Assembly (NCBI GenBank): GCA_949126835.1
Contig: OX421500.1
Coordinates: 29,491,991 to 29,555,990 of the forward strand
From: Anisus vortex
Lineage: Eukaryota > Mollusca > Gastropoda > Planorbidae
Direction of reading: 5' to 3'
Length of the DNA stretch: 64,000 nt
Shown: piece after piece, positions 11,845-24,535 of the stretch
How the letters are laid out: each line of letters opens with the position of its first letter
Numbering within the stretch: the stretch's first letter is position 1
Notes under the pieces: generated by a model
Databases searched by the model: none
Seen by the model: only the letters and a program-made list of their open reading frames with translations
What the model was told of the DNA's origin: nothing
Translations under genes and position numbers: made by a program

Positions 11845-12977
11845 CCTACATCCTACATCCTACATATCTTGTTGTCTGTTAGACCGTTGGGGCGCCACAG
11901 ATAAAAGTAAACCAGCCTCCTCCGTTTCCCCGTCTCTCAGCCGTTCTCATTGCCTCGCACAGTTTTGTACCTGTCCATTCCCTGATATTATCTTCCCAAC
12001 GTTTCTTTTGTCTTGCTCTCATTCTGCCTCTTCTGGTGGTACCCTGCAGGATGGTCTTTTCAAGCCCGTTGGTTCTGGTGACGTGGCCATACCATTCCAG
12101 TTTGCTTTTCTTGGCCTAGGCCAGCAGGTCTTCATACTTTCCAATTTCCTGTTGTATTCTTTTTCGAAGCTGTTCGTTGGAGATATGGCCTTTGTAACAG
12201 ATACCGAGCAGGGTCCTGAAGCATCTCATTTCCATGGCGTTTATCTTATTGTCCAGCTCAGCTGTTAGTGTCCATGACTCGCAAGCATATAAGAAAATGG
12301 AGAGGACCAGTGAGCGCATCAGCCTGATTTTGGTGCTGAGGGCTAAGTTCTTGTCTTTCCATATTGTCTTGAGCCTTTTTAGTGATGCTGTTGTCTGGGC
12401 AATCCAGGACATTAATCCTGGTTTGGAGCCCTCTTCGGATACAATAGATCGTAGGTATTTCAAGCTGCTAACTGTTTCCAAACTCTGCCCACCAATCTTG
12501 ATCTGCGTGGTGATGCCGCTGGTGTTACTAGTCATTAATTTAGTTTTTTTTCGGCACTGATTTGCATGCCATAGGATGCGGAAGTTTTGTCCAGTCGCTC
12601 CACTAGATTGGCTAATTCTTCATCACTCCCGGCGAGTCCATCTATATCATCTGCGAATCGAAGGTTGGTGATCCTTCTGCCATTTATGCTGATTGTCCCT
12701 CCATGATCCTCTAGTGCATCTGACATGATTCTCTCCAAGAAGATGTTGAACAGTCTTGGCGAAAGCAAGCATCCTTGTCGTACTCCAACGGTCATCCTAA
12801 ACTAATATCCAATGTTTTTGCTGAAGAAGACTGCATTGGTGGCCTTGTCATAGAGGCTACGTATCAGCATTGTCAGGTTGTCAATAATGTTGTAATGTTT
12901 CATGGTTGCCCATAGCGCTCCGTGCCAGACCATGTCGAATGCTTTTTTAAAATCAATAAATATATGGTAAAAGTGTT
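11845..12977 (-). mobile_element. 5'-truncated LINE with 12 bp target duplication
   Basis: GTTATCACTCTT flanks the insert at 11833-11844 and 12978-12989. Reading the minus strand, the fragment begins inside the RT palm (IDFKKAFDMVWH, near 12960), continues through GVRQGCLLSP and FADDIDGLAG, the thumb and the ACESWTLTAEL segment, and ends in the GKYEDLLA...WNGMATSPEP region. A tail of CCTACATC units lies at 11845-11862 (GATGTAGG on the element strand). This is a textbook target-primed insertion with a microsatellite-like tail. Confidence 0.92.
12116..12963 (-). pseudogene. LINE reverse transcriptase (broken)
   Basis: The palm motif A aspartate is present in IDFKKAFDMVW and the catalytic pair in FADDI, so the active-site residues survive. 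A stop lies just before GVRQG (near 12800) and the frame shifts near 12537 between the FADD segment and the thumb (ISLKYLRSIVSEEGSK-type region). The product would have copied LINE RNA at the target nick. The upstream endonuclease is missing through 5' truncation. Confidence 0.85.
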
Positions 12978-13563
12978 GTTATCACTCTTATTGTTGCCTA
13001 AAAAAACTATGAACAACATGTCTAAACGAAATACATGCTTCTTTTTCAACAGCAAACATTGTGTCCTCCAGCTCCTTACATGCCAACATAACTTTATAAC
13101 TTTAATACGTGGACCAACGAATATACTTGCTGAAATTTTTGCATCTTTAACTTTGAAAACATCTGTAGAATGTGCTGGAACGCTGCACTAGCTGGATTTA
13201 ATGATTTGACAAATTGTTTAAAAAAAACTTGTTTAACGTGAAGGGGTGGTAGTAATCTCTTGTCATTAGGTATCTGTCATCATAATAATTCGTCGGTTCA
13301 ATCCATATTCTCGGAATCGCAAAGGGCATTGACTTTCGGATTCCACACAGCTATCCTTCCAGAGTTGATATGCAGATGCCACAACTGTATAGTGGCGCCC
13401 AAGATTTGTCCTGATCTCTCATAGCCATGCCAAAATAAGCATGATATGCAGTAAAGAATTGTGTACCACTGACAATCTTATGTTTAGTTTGTGTTGGACT
13501 AATATATCAACCACACACATAACAGAATGAGTCAGGACAAAGCTTGCAAGATCTACAAGACAT

Positions 13564-14003
13564 ATTCACCACTTCAAAAAACAATTGTAATTAGTTAAAA
13601 TGAGAATAAACAAAAGAATATAGTTAAAATCAGCATAATATATATATATATAAAATGTAATAAATGCATTACACATATAGGAAAACTCCAAAAAATACTT
13701 TTTGCTTTTTCTCAAGAAATATTGATGATATAACAAAACCAAAGGTACCACTGAAATCAACATACCAAAAATTATGTAAGTAATATTAAAAAATTCACAT
13801 AAACAAAAATGTTGTTACATGGTGTTATATGTCCCTTGTCGTATATTTTCCATTGGTGGGCGTCCTTAAATATATCGTTGTCTGTATACTTTCGTATTTT
13901 ACTTGTGTCTAAACTTTCTAAATTGTTAGTCTATTACATAAATGTTACACAATAAAAAATAGTAGAACATTTATCTATACTTTACTGCGTGCATATACAC
14001 AAA
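13564..14003. other. Gene-free stretch
   Basis: AT-rich spacer between the pseudogene and the receptor gene. A TA run lies near 13638-13650. Confidence 0.4.
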
Positions 14004-15065
14004 TTATGAACACAGTAGCTTTTTTCGCAAAATCTTTTTTAAAGTATTCGAAAATTTGTTGCTTGTTGATACATAAATAATAAAATTAATTGACGCGTTG
14101 AGCTCATATAGTAGTTTTTCTGATGATGTTAGCAAATATCTACTTGACTCAGTCATATTAAACAAGGACTCATGTAACTTGTCAATTGATTCAATAATTC
14201 CCGAAGGGACCAAAACAAGAAAAATTAAAGCAGATGATAAAAAAAGACTTGTTTTCACGCTCAACATTTGTTTCTTTCTTTTTGATTTAGCTTCTAAAGA
14301 TATATTTTTTAGAGTATTTGATGACCTTCTAAAAACAATAATGGTCACAATTGAACAGATAATTATAACAATGACTGGTATTGCCATTGAATAGATGTTC
14401 ATAAAAATGGTAAAAAAAAAAAAATATAACAAGTCATAATTATTAATTAAGAGATCAGTAGGAGCACTATAAATATAAGTAATATGGCCAAATTTCATAA
14501 GTGTAAGATCATACATCCAATAATACGGTAACATCAATGCTATAAAAAATAGTATAATAATAAAGCAAATACATTTGATTCTAAATGTTGTAACAATTCT
14601 CCCAGCTTGAAAAGGAAAACATACAGCAATCATTCTTTCAATACATAGAACTGTTACAAAATATGTACTTGCAAAGAGAGATATTAATTTTGGGGGTACA
14701 AAAATATAAGTAAAAACAGACCAAAACGTAAGATATAACCAATAGTCAAAGTAAGCAACAAAATTATAAAATAATGTTAAAAAACAACAAAGGGAGAAAA
14801 TTAAATCAGAAATAGAAAGATACAAAAGTATTAAGTTGGTTGTCTCTTTCATACCATGTTTGGAAATAATTATAATATTTAGTATGTTTCCTGTTAGACC
14901 AGATAAAGCTAGTACTACAGCTAAAATACAATTTATGAAAATGCTCAAATATAATAAAACTTCTTGTGATACATCTAACAACTGTGGTTCAGCATTGGTG
15001 TTGTCTTCAGATGAGCCATAATTGCCATAATCAATGTTGAATATATACTCTTCACTAATGTTCAT
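14004..15065 (-). CDS. Divergent class A-type 7TM receptor (receptor 1)
   Basis: A 353-residue single-exon receptor. I take the ATG at 15065, which follows a good splice acceptor (TTCTTTTCAG) by about 21 bases, so a 5' UTR intron is likely. TM1 carries GLTGN (N60), TM2 LSISDLIF (D87), TM3 ends CIERMIAVCFPF (E143-R144 in place of DRY), TM5 has P230, and TM7 ends NFIIY (N327-Y331) in place of NPxxY. TM6 has LVPSG rather than CWxP. The C-tail is only about 20 residues. No cysteine occurs at the usual TM3 start or in ECL2. The N-terminus is acidic with an N-glycosylation site at N2. It is probably a peptide-type or chemosensory receptor at the plasma membrane; the ligand is unknown. It is closely related to the receptor at 36380. 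Confidence 0.88.
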   Translation of the reverse strand: MNISEEYIFNIDYGNYGSSEDNTNAEPQLLDVSQEVLLYLSIFINCILAVVLALSGLTGNILNIIIISKHGMKETTNLILLYLSISDLIFSLCCFLTLFYNFVAYFDYWLYLTFWSVFTYIFVPPKLISLFASTYFVTVLCIERMIAVCFPFQAGRIVTTFRIKCICFIIILFFIALMLPYYWMYDLTLMKFGHITYIYSAPTDLLINNYDLLYFFFFTIFMNIYSMAIPVIVIIICSIVTIIVFRRSSNTLKNISLEAKSKRKKQMLSVKTSLFLSSALIFLVLVPSGIIESIDKLHESLFNMTESSRYLLTSSEKLLYELNASINFIIYVSTSNKFSNTLKKILRKKLLCS

Positions 15066-16639
15066 TGTCAAAGTTTCTTTTGCAGCCTGAAAAGAAATCG
15101 ATTAGAAATTTAAACGTTTTATATAATAACTGCTTATCCTTTTAAATTGTTACTCTGTGATACTTGTTTCAATATTTCGATTAGTTTTATATTATATTTA
15201 ATTATACATTTTAAGTGTCGAATATTATTTTCATAAAATAAAATTGTCTCGTAAAATTAGTGTATTTTATTTTACATGTAAGTTAATTAATTAATTATTT
15301 GTTTATGTTCATTTTACGAAAACTTTATTATCATTAGACCTATGCATTTTTTTATCTGCACTCCCATAGATTGCAGTAGATCCCGTCAGTTTTACTAAAT
15401 TTGTAGAAAACATGTTATTGTTTGGTTACATTATTATTATATTTTATGTTCCTTACAGTCTCATGTCGCACAATATCAACAAAATACAGCATTTCAGCGT
15501 TTGTTTAATTTTAGACTTGTAGGTACAGAATGTTTTTCATTTTAAAGCAAAATAAAAAAAAGCAACGTATCTTTCCATTGACAAAACTGATAAATGTGTA
15601 ATAATTAAATGTATATGTAACATATAAAATAAAAACCTGCTAGATGCTTAGAACTACAGCTATTCTAGCACAATCTTAGTCCTACTAAGACCTTTGACAG
15701 ATTTGACTACAGAAATTACGATTGTCTGTAGATTCTAGCTTTTGTACCAAAGGCTTCAATGAAATCATGATACTAAATGAAACAAAGAATGTAAGAATAG
15801 TTACAAATTGTGACCCTGTTATATAAGTAGGACAAGCATGAATCTCATATATAGCGCAACAAATATTGCATTATTGTCTGACATAAAAAATGCATGATGT
15901 TTATATCATTATTGATAGAACATCAGTAAGTTTCGATTCTTTCTGTGAGACCGAAATTGGGAGTAACTCTTTTTTCCATACTATTGAGATTGCTTCGAAG
16001 AATTTCAGACTGTTCAAAGGAATTGGGTTGCTGATCAAACGATTTATTTTATTTTGATAGGAATTATCTTTATATGATCACTCTGAATAACCAATTAAGG
16101 AGATGATCTCCTACAAAACTATTTTCTTTAACCAGTACACGAGATGGATTGGGTTACAAGGACATCCTTTCTGGTAATGTCTCACAAAAATTGATATGAA
16201 AAATGCATATACAAGAAATAAATGCCTAAAATATAGTAACGTATGCGTATGTTTAGTTTTTACCTCTACAGTGGTGTTAAATAAGTTCCGAAAAAAGGAT
16301 ATTTGTAATAATAGATCATTATTGGGAAAATGATCGTGTGTAATATATAATAAGAACATGTTCTTCTATTTTTTTTATATTTTTTTTATATTTTTATGCT
16401 AGCTTGGGAAAAATCATATTGGACAAAATTATATTTTCAGTTGATTTTATATTGTCTTTGTTTGTATTTTGGTTTACATAAATACAGTTTAGTTCAGTAA
16501 TCCACACAATGAATATATAGGTAAGTTTTAATTCATCTCAAAAGCTTGTTTAGCAAAATTGATAGTAGTTTAAAAAACAACAACAGTAAGAAAGCATTTT
16601 AAACGCTAATAATAGCTAACTAATACAAAACAAACTAAA
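15066..16639. other. Receptor 1 upstream region, otherwise gene-free
   Basis: Probably holds the promoter and non-coding exon of receptor 1 (minus strand). I cannot place the start of transcription. Confidence 0.3.
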
Positions 16640-17310
16640 TCAACTGCAATTGAAGATAGTAAAGGTCCCCTTCTAACAGAAGAAGCACATATTCTTGGAA
16701 GATGAACATAATAATGTATGAGCAACTACAACCACAAAATAAACCATCATTACAACTTAATACGCAACAAACTTTGAGACAATAGAGAGATAGGTGATTC
16801 TCCAATACAAGAGTAAGGCGTAGAGAAGGCAGTAACATCACTAAACGGAGGAACGTCGCCCGGGATTAACAACATTATAGCATAATAAATTAATCCAGGC
16901 GGCCAATAATGATGTAGATGCAGTGTAATATGTCAGAAAAACTGACAACAAAAAGAATGACTTTCAGAATGGAACCATTCCTTAATCATTCCACTACCTA
17001 AAAAAGAAAGCATACAACAGTGTCAAAACTACTGAACAATAAATCTAATCAGTTACCCAAGAAGAAGAATGTCAAAAAATAATACTGAACAGGCTTAAAA
17101 GGAATGCTGAAGAAATTCTCTCCGAAGAACAGACCGGGTACAGAGATGGCAGAAGGACTGTCCAACAAATATTTAACAACATAATTCTGAACGAAAAGTG
17201 CCTTCAACACCAAAAAATGCTCATACACAACTTTATCGATTTCAAAAAGTATTTTGATCGCGTGTGGAATGATGGCTTGTGGCAAGTGAAGAGCCAATTC
17301 AATGTAGATA
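16640..17310 (+). pseudogene. Decayed LINE reverse transcriptase
   Basis: The plus strand in shifting frames reads GPLLTEEAHILGR, PGINNI, HSLIIPLPKK, SEEQTGYRDGRRTVQQIF and FIDFKKYFDRVWNDGLW. These are the finger and palm A segments of the same broad LINE RT type as at 12.0-12.9 kb. Many stops are present. The fragment stops just after motif A, so the catalytic FADD is absent. Confidence 0.8.
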
Positions 17311-19446
17311 AATGAACATAACTATAAACAAAGCGAAGCGACAAAACAAGACGAAAAGCCAAGTAGCGCCACGTGACAAAAAATGAAGACTTTGTCCATT
17401 TTATGAAAGTAAACAATGCGACTACGTTAGTTTTATCAAATGGCTTTATTATGTATTGGTAATTTGTTGGATTTAGATATTGAGACTTGGTCACAATGTA
17501 GAGAGACATTAGACATAATATGTTGGGGTCATAACTCAAGAGTGTGAACAAGCCCATTCTTTCAGTGTGGTCCTCACTTTTAAAAGTTCAATATATCCGG
17601 CTCCTTTTCCAATTGACACATTGTATTTTTTCAACAATTTAAATCATTTAGAAATCAATGCAATTGATTTTTATTTTTTTTACAAAATGTAAAAACAAGA
17701 ATTGCAGTTCAATATTTATAATCAATTTAAATTTAGATGTAGTATATATTTATTTTATATAGGTAATCTAAAAATATGGATAGATTGATATTAAAAACGT
17801 ATATAATTAATTAATTGAAATCAGATATAATTGCTTGTGTTTTTCATTACGTCAATTGAAGTGAAAAACAATTATAAAAAATCAGATGATACATATTTCG
17901 TTTTGTTTATGAATTCGGTTTGAAAAGAAATTAAATAGCTTATATATATATATATGACGTTATAAATTAGTTGATTAGTATGACATGCAATCTTAATAAG
18001 TCACACAAACTTTCATTGGAAGTGGAGTTATTCAATTGGTAACAGCTTATCAACCGACATTTATTAAAATAAATCACTAAGTAATTGTTCTTTTGAAAGG
18101 CTTTAAAGCAGATTACCATATGAGCTAAAGATATTGTAATGGAAAAGAAGAGATGACTAATTTGTAGGCCTACACCTGATTAAATATGACACCTGTAAAT
18201 AGTAACACATATGCATATATCTGTTTTTTTCGGTCCATCTTGCATAATTTGTATCTTCTATTTAGCTTTTTACACTATATTTTTGGTGCGTAGTTTAAAA
18301 ACAGAAACCAATTATACATTAAACACGAATGTAGCTATAGCGTTTCCTTGGACTAATAATCTGATTTGTTGTTTTATTGAAATGGGTATTTAAATAGGAA
18401 TGTTGGCATTTTGTTGCATTATTATTATTTAATACTCATTGTGAGTTGTTACCGGTTAAAATTTATAAATGTCAGGGACTAAATCTTTTGTGAGAAAAAA
18501 AAAGTATGTTTGGTTAATAGTCTAATAAGTTTAGTTTAAACTCCCGCCTCACGTAGAGGCCGATATGGACGCAAAATTAAAATAAAGCATTGAGTGATAA
18601 ATAAATACAAAATTAACTTCTTTATTTGGATGCTTATTAAGTTAACAATTCTACAATTTCTTTATCATCAAAATATTTATGAATCTATGTGTTTGTGTTG
18701 ATTTAATAAAATATTGATGTAAGTAAAACATGATTGTTACTTCATCATTTTCAAGTTTTGATTGAATTACAGCTGAACTATATTTTATGAAACAAAAATC
18801 TTAGTAAGCTTATTGAACGCTACTAAAAATTAAGAGAAAATAAGCACTAACAACGAACATATAACATATAGACCTAATCAACAATATATGTTTAAAGTTT
18901 ACCTTTTGAAACAGGTGATCATCCGCAAAGGTTCAGTGTAAAATAATAAATGTACCTTCTGTAACTGAACTTAAGGGTAATATCTTTGGACCGTAAGGGC
19001 GTCGATACAGGTTCAGAAAGTGAACACCTTGATTTCCATGATTGATAAATGTTATTTTTTATCTCAGACGTTGTAAGACGTACTGAACTTTTCCAGGTTA
19101 TTACAATTATTCAGTTTGTAATTAGATTCTCCCACATTCCGTTTATTTTGTTCAGTTATTTTTTTACCAACTGATATGACAATGAGACCTCCAAATCAAG
19201 TATAACCTGTAAAAAACATTACAATGAATTAAAATAAAAAAAATTTCGGTCATGAATGACAATATTTAACCTCAAAATAAAAGTATAATTAAATGGCTTT
19301 ATCGTTACGGTGTTACTAACGCAACTTATTTACTAAATGTGTTAGTAAAAATATGTTTCTATATTATGGTGACTGTGAACAGTACCCGCTTATAAAAGTA
19401 AAGTCATAAGATATACCAAATCATCAACAAAGTTTTGCATAATTCT
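17311..19446. other. Gene-free AT-rich stretch
   Basis: Short TA runs (for example 17942-17956). Nothing recognised. Confidence 0.4.
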
Positions 19447-19835
19447 TTGAAGTGTAGTTGGTCTTATTCTATCTGTCTTGAACTTGAAGTGTAGTTGGTC
19501 TTATTCTATCTGTCTTGAACTTGAAGTGTAGTTGGTCTTATTCTATTTGTCCTGAACTTGAAGTGTAGTTGGTCTAATTATATATGTCCTAAACTTGCAG
19601 TGTATTTGGTCTAATTCTATATGTCCTGAACTTGAAGTGTAGTTGGTCTAAGTCTATCTGTCCTGAACTTGAAGTGTAGTTGGTCTAAGTCTATCTGTCA
19701 TGAACTTGAAGTGTAGTTGGTCTTATTCTATATGTCCTGAACTTGAAGTGTAGTTGGTCTTATTTTATCTGTCCTAAGCTTGAAGTGTAGTTGGTCAAAG
19801 TCTATCTGTCCTGAATTCTAAGTGTAGTTGGTCTG
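19447..19835. repeat. 37 bp minisatellite, about 10.5 copies
   Basis: The unit begins TTGAAGTGTAGTTGGTCT and continues with a pyrimidine-rich half ending TCCTGAAC. The first copies start at 19447 and 19484 (period 37). Copies differ by a few substitutions. Confidence 0.92.
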
Positions 19836-20990
19836 AACTTCAAATGCAGCACGGGTGGAAGTGGGTATTTTTGTTTTAAATTTAGCTCATAAAGTAGATA
19901 TTTAAGTTTGCAAACATTACAACGAAACAAAGGCTATAGTGGCAAATTAGTTACTATATAACAACTATTCTCTTTATTTTGGCTAAAAAAATAACGATTG
20001 CTCTGAATATATAAGTCTACAATGAAAGTAGTGAAATGTATTAGAATGATCTAATTACATGACAAATATATGAGTAAATTATTATGTAGGGCAAAAAGGT
20101 AAGCTTGTATCTCTGACTATCGGTAATTATTAGTGTCTAATATAGCTATGCTATCTTGCTAGAGAGAGTAAGACTAAAGCGTAGAATTAACATTCGATTA
20201 AATATAGTCACGTGGACGAATTATATTGTCGTCTGCTGTTTACTATAATTATTTTAGTCTGATGTATGAGCTACTTGAATATTTATTGCGGCTTACTAAA
20301 ATTGCGATAATTATAGTTTGCAAAATGTCAACTATAAGTCAATATTAGACTTGACTCATTCTACGTCCTACATAGGATTTTCCCACGTAGTAGACAGTGC
20401 TTTATTTATGTTAAATCTATATTCATTAGCAAAGGGTCCATCTTATTATATTCTTTGATATAGTGCATCTATTTCTTTAAAATTTTAGTTTTGAATGAAA
20501 TTGAATACTTAGAGCTATGTTATACTAGGTTCAGGATAGCAATAAAATACATTATATTTTTCCTTTCTTCAAAGATATTCATTATGCTTAGTTCTAAATT
20601 GTCGCATAGCTGTTTACAATAAAGATTTAAAGACACCACTTAGAAACATTTGTTTATAATATATTTAAGTGAAAAAAAGTTCTAAATCAATTGACCTCGC
20701 TGTATCTGAATTTCTTTGTTAGGCTAAGAATTTAATAGAGTATCTAAGCGTCATTTTCATTCCAATCAACTTATTATGATTACCGACTTAAAAATTATTA
20801 AAACATATATAAACATTAAACATTCCTTCTTAGCCACATGTACAGGTAAATCATGGGTGTTAACGGAATAAAAAAGTTACAAATGACAGACATTTCGTGT
20901 GACATAAATGAAATATCTCTTTACGTATTATTGAGTATGTAGATACGTATATAATTCTTTATTGATTAATCTATATATATATATTATATA
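19836..20990. other. Gene-free stretch
   Basis: AT-rich, nothing recognised. Confidence 0.4.
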
Positions 20991-21035
20991 GCTATCTCTC
21001 TAACATATACCTATATATATCTCTCTCTCTCTTTA

Positions 21036-21094
<59 letters not shown>
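20991..21094. repeat. Compound CT/TA microsatellite
   Basis: CT runs (about 21010-21054) pass directly into a long TA run (about 21054-21094). Confidence 0.95.
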
Positions 21095-21100
<6 letters not shown>

Positions 21101-21411
21101 GTAGGCCAACACATAAATCATGTTTATATAATTTATATACATACTTGTTTGTTACAAAACTAATTATATGAATACAAATATTATTAAGTTTCTCAATCGA
21201 TAATTATTTTTTTTAAATATTTATATCGTTACCTTCATGTCGTAAAATATAGTAACAAAATGTTTTATTTTGAATTTTTAAACAACCGTTATACAAATAA
21301 TTTGTGTTTAACATTTTTTTTCCTTCTAAATTTAGTATTTAAACCACGATGGACATAAGAGAAAAACTCAAACTTTCTAGCTTTCGACAAAAATGAACAG
21401 ACGTATTTATC

Positions 21412-21963
21412 ATGGCAACTAGACATTATATTCTTCATTTAGACTTGAAAGAAACAAACACAATTATACTGATTTCTCAGTTATATATCCAGGTTACCAT
21501 TGGAACTATCAGTCTAGTGCGAAATGTTATGACATTTAAGATTGTGTGTAAGCTTAGTTTGAAAAAGTCATCAAACATTTTTATATTTACTCTGACTTTG
21601 GCTGATTGTTTGTTTATAAGATCTTACGATGTCGTTCTTTTACTTGCAAGTTTTGACTAACCTTTTTTAACTTTTAGATATAATGGTTGTGAATCATCAA
21701 AAAATGTGGCAAATATTGTGTTTATTCCAGACAGACTATCAGCGAATCTCGAAAATGTTGGAATGTACGTTTCGACAACGTTTCTAGATTTGATAACAAT
21801 AGAAAGATTTAAAACCAAATATTTAGGCTACCTATAAAGTTTAAAACAATTGTAACCGTAAAAATAGTTTATATTGTTATTGTTGCCGTTTGGATATATT
21901 GGACCCCTTTGGTTCTAGGCTCACGTTACGTCCCTTGTCTTAGCATTACCAATTCACCCCAGT
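21412..21963 (+). pseudogene. 7TM receptor pseudogene (different subfamily)
   Basis: The first 82 residues contain TM1 and TM2 signatures (TISLVRNVMTFKIV, then SNIFIFTLTLADCLFI). After a stop, other frames give MYVSTTFLDLITIERF (TM3 with ERF in place of DRY) and TVKIVYIVIVAVWIYWTPL (TM4), ending at a TAA near 21963. The G of the usual GN pair is R. TM5-TM7 are missing. It differs from receptors 1 and 2 (ADCLF rather than SDLIF; ERF rather than ERM), so it represents a second receptor subfamily. Confidence 0.75.
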
Positions 21964-23002
21964 GTGAGTAATAGACCTGCCATAATTCGCGGAAGACGCC
22001 CATTTCTAGGCCCAACGGGAATAAAGGCAGTGACAGCAACACACCGTGGAGTGTCAAATAGGGCACAGTGAGGCACAACAGACCACTGTAGGTTATCCAT
22101 TGCATCCCAAGCTATCTCTAACCGTCTGAACATTGTCTTGCCTTTGCAATACGATAGACGAGACCTATATAGTGAGGCTGACTGCGCAACTCTCCCTCAC
22201 TTTAATTAAAATAAAGCCCACTTTACGTCTCTAAATACACACACACACAGTACCATTTATTCATTTGCCATCAACCATGGCTCCTACTAAGTCGTATTTT
22301 GTCTTTGTAGACGAAATATTTAACGACCAATTATTTATCATAGCAATAGCGCTTGAGATTCACGATGCCTGTAAATGTAACTTTTTCATATAAATCATAA
22401 TGAATTCCAAGAAAAGACAAGTATTAGTATACATAATATAAACTTAACTATTACCCACATTTTTACATGTAATACATATATATATATTATGACATTATAT
22501 TTAAATAAATAAACAGAGCTTCAAGTTTCATTCTGTTTCCCTGACCTGTTAAATCTACATCACTGTACATGTCTTTGAAAGTTTTATATTTTTTAAATAA
22601 TTTATAAGTATGCTATTTCAGCTTGTTACATTTATACAACTTTAATTTTTGGATTGATTAACTTTTAAGTCGTCTTTAATAAGTTTATTCTACGTCTGTA
22701 CCTAATTTGAGGATTACTATTAAAAGTTCATTAACTAGTAATATTATAAACCTATTTATCTACACTATTAAATTAGTTCTAGCCGTAAAATTTTTAATGC
22801 ATTTCATATTAGTTTTATATTAAATATTTTAATTTGTTTCTAATAATATGTTTACTTTGTCAATTTTTTTTTTTTTTTTTTAATTTGATAGACAGAAAAA
22901 AAAAATGAAATATATTTCTTTTTTTACGTAACACCCTATTTTCTAGTAATTATTGTTTGTCGTCAAGCTTTTCCCCTTCTTTTTATTTATAGATTTTATT
23001 AC
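21964..23002. other. GC-richer unclassified block then AT-rich spacer
   Basis: About 21980-22230 is GC-richer than its surroundings and looks like repeat or LTR material. A CA run lies near 22239. No coding motif. Confidence 0.35.
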
Positions 23003-24535
23003 ACCTGTAGCTGTCTAGCCCTCATTCTTAAATGCCTTTCTTGTTTTTAATTTGTTGATTATTACACCTGTAGCTGTCTAGCCGTCATACTTCAATGCCT
23101 TCCTTGTTTTTATTTGTGGATTCTATTACACCTGTAGCTGTCTAGCCGTCATACTTCAATGCCTTCCTTGTTGTTTTTGTTGTCGATTCTATTACACCTG
23201 TAGCTGTCTAGCCGTCATACTTCAATGCCTTCCTTGTTGTTTTTGTTGTCGATTCTATTACACCTGTAGCTGTCTAGCCGTCATACTTCAATGCCTTCCT
23301 TGTTGTTTTTGTTGTCGATTCTATTACACCTGTAGCTGTCTAGCCGTCATACTTCAATGCCTTCCTTGTTGTTTTTGTTGTCGATTCTATTACACCTGTA
23401 GCTGTCTAGCCGTCATACTTCAATGCCTTCCTTGTTGTTTTTATTTGTGGATTCTATTACACCTGTAGCTGTCTAGCCGTCATACTTCAATGCCTTCCTT
23501 GTTGTTTTTATTTGTGGATTATATTACACCTGTAGCTGTCTAGCCGTCATACTTCAATGCCTTCCTTGTTGTTTTTGTTGTCGATTCTATTACACATGTA
23601 GCTGTCTAGCCGTCATACTTCAATGCCTTCCTTGTTGTTTTTGTTGTCGATTCTATTACACATGTAGCTGTCTAGCCGTCATACTTCAATGCCTTCCTTG
23701 TTGTTTTTGTTGTCGATTCTATTACACATGTAGCTGTCTAGCCGTCATACTTCAATGCCTTCCTTGTTGTTTTTGTTGTCGATTCTATTACACATGTAGC
23801 TGTCTAGCCGTCATACTTCAATGCCTTCCTTGTTGTTTTTGTTGTCGATTCTATTACACCTGTAGCTGTCTAGCCGTCATACTTCAATGCCTTCCTTGTT
23901 GTTTTTATTTGTGGATTCTATTACACCTGTAGCTGTCTAGCCGTCATACTTCAATGCCTTCCTTGTTGTTTTTGTTGTCGATTCTATTACACATGTAGCT
24001 GTCTAGCCGTCATACTTCAATGCCTTCCTTGTTGTTTTTGTTGTCGATTCTATTACACATGTAGCTGTCTAGCCGTCATACTTCAATGCCTTCCTTGTTG
24101 TTTTTGTTGTCGATTCTATTACACATGTAGCTGTCTAGCCGTCATACTTCAATGCCTTCCTTGTTGTTTTTGTTGTCGATTCTATTACACATGTAGCTGT
24201 CTAGCCGTCATACTTCAATGCCTTCCTTGTTGTTTTTGTTGTCGATTCTATTACACATGTAACTGTCTAGCCGTCATACTTCAATGCCTTCCTTGTTGTT
24301 TTTGTTGTCGATTCTATTACACATGTAGCTGTCTAGCCGTCATACTTCAATGCCTTCCTTGTTGTTTTTGTTGTCGATTCTATTACACATGTAGCTGTCT
24401 AGCCGTCATACTTCAATGCCTTCCTTGTTGTTTTTGTTGTCGATTCTATTACACCTGTAGCTGTCTAGCCGTCATACTTCAATGCCTTCCTTGTTGTTTT
24501 TGTTGTCGATTCTATTACACATGTAGCTGTCTACA
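23003..24535. repeat. 66 bp minisatellite, about 24 copies
   Basis: The unit starts GTAGCTGTCTAGCCGTCATA and ends with GATTCTATTACAC. The first three copies are about 63 bp, then the period is 66. Two linked variant positions (ACACCTG versus ACACATG, and TTGTTGTCGATT versus TATTTGTGGATT) form blocks along the array. The last copy is cut at about 24535. Confidence 0.95.

Larger units (their letters stand above)
11552..13563 (-). pseudogene. Widespread invertebrate repeat-encoded protein, split by a LINE
   Basis: From an ATG at 13563-13561 the minus strand encodes a Cys-rich start (MSCRSCKLCPDSFCYVCG), then AYFGMAMRDQDKSWAPLYSC and later a PRIWIEPTNYYDDRY stretch. Beyond the LINE (11845-12977) it resumes as NYKELEENLVVWY, then MSIKLHYLHSHLECF and EEHGERFHQDI, and after a frameshift WDAAMMGDYTWYLKRDDD, ending at TAG 11554-11552. 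From memory of protein sequences, these motifs in this order belong to a roughly 290-residue uncharacterised family found in many copies in arthropod and mollusc genomes. Its function is unknown to me. Several stops and frameshifts mark it as dead. Confidence 0.7.

Noticed and set aside
23003..24535. CRISPR-like regular repeats
   Set aside because: The whole 66 bp unit repeats, with no unique spacers, and the DNA is eukaryotic. It is a minisatellite.
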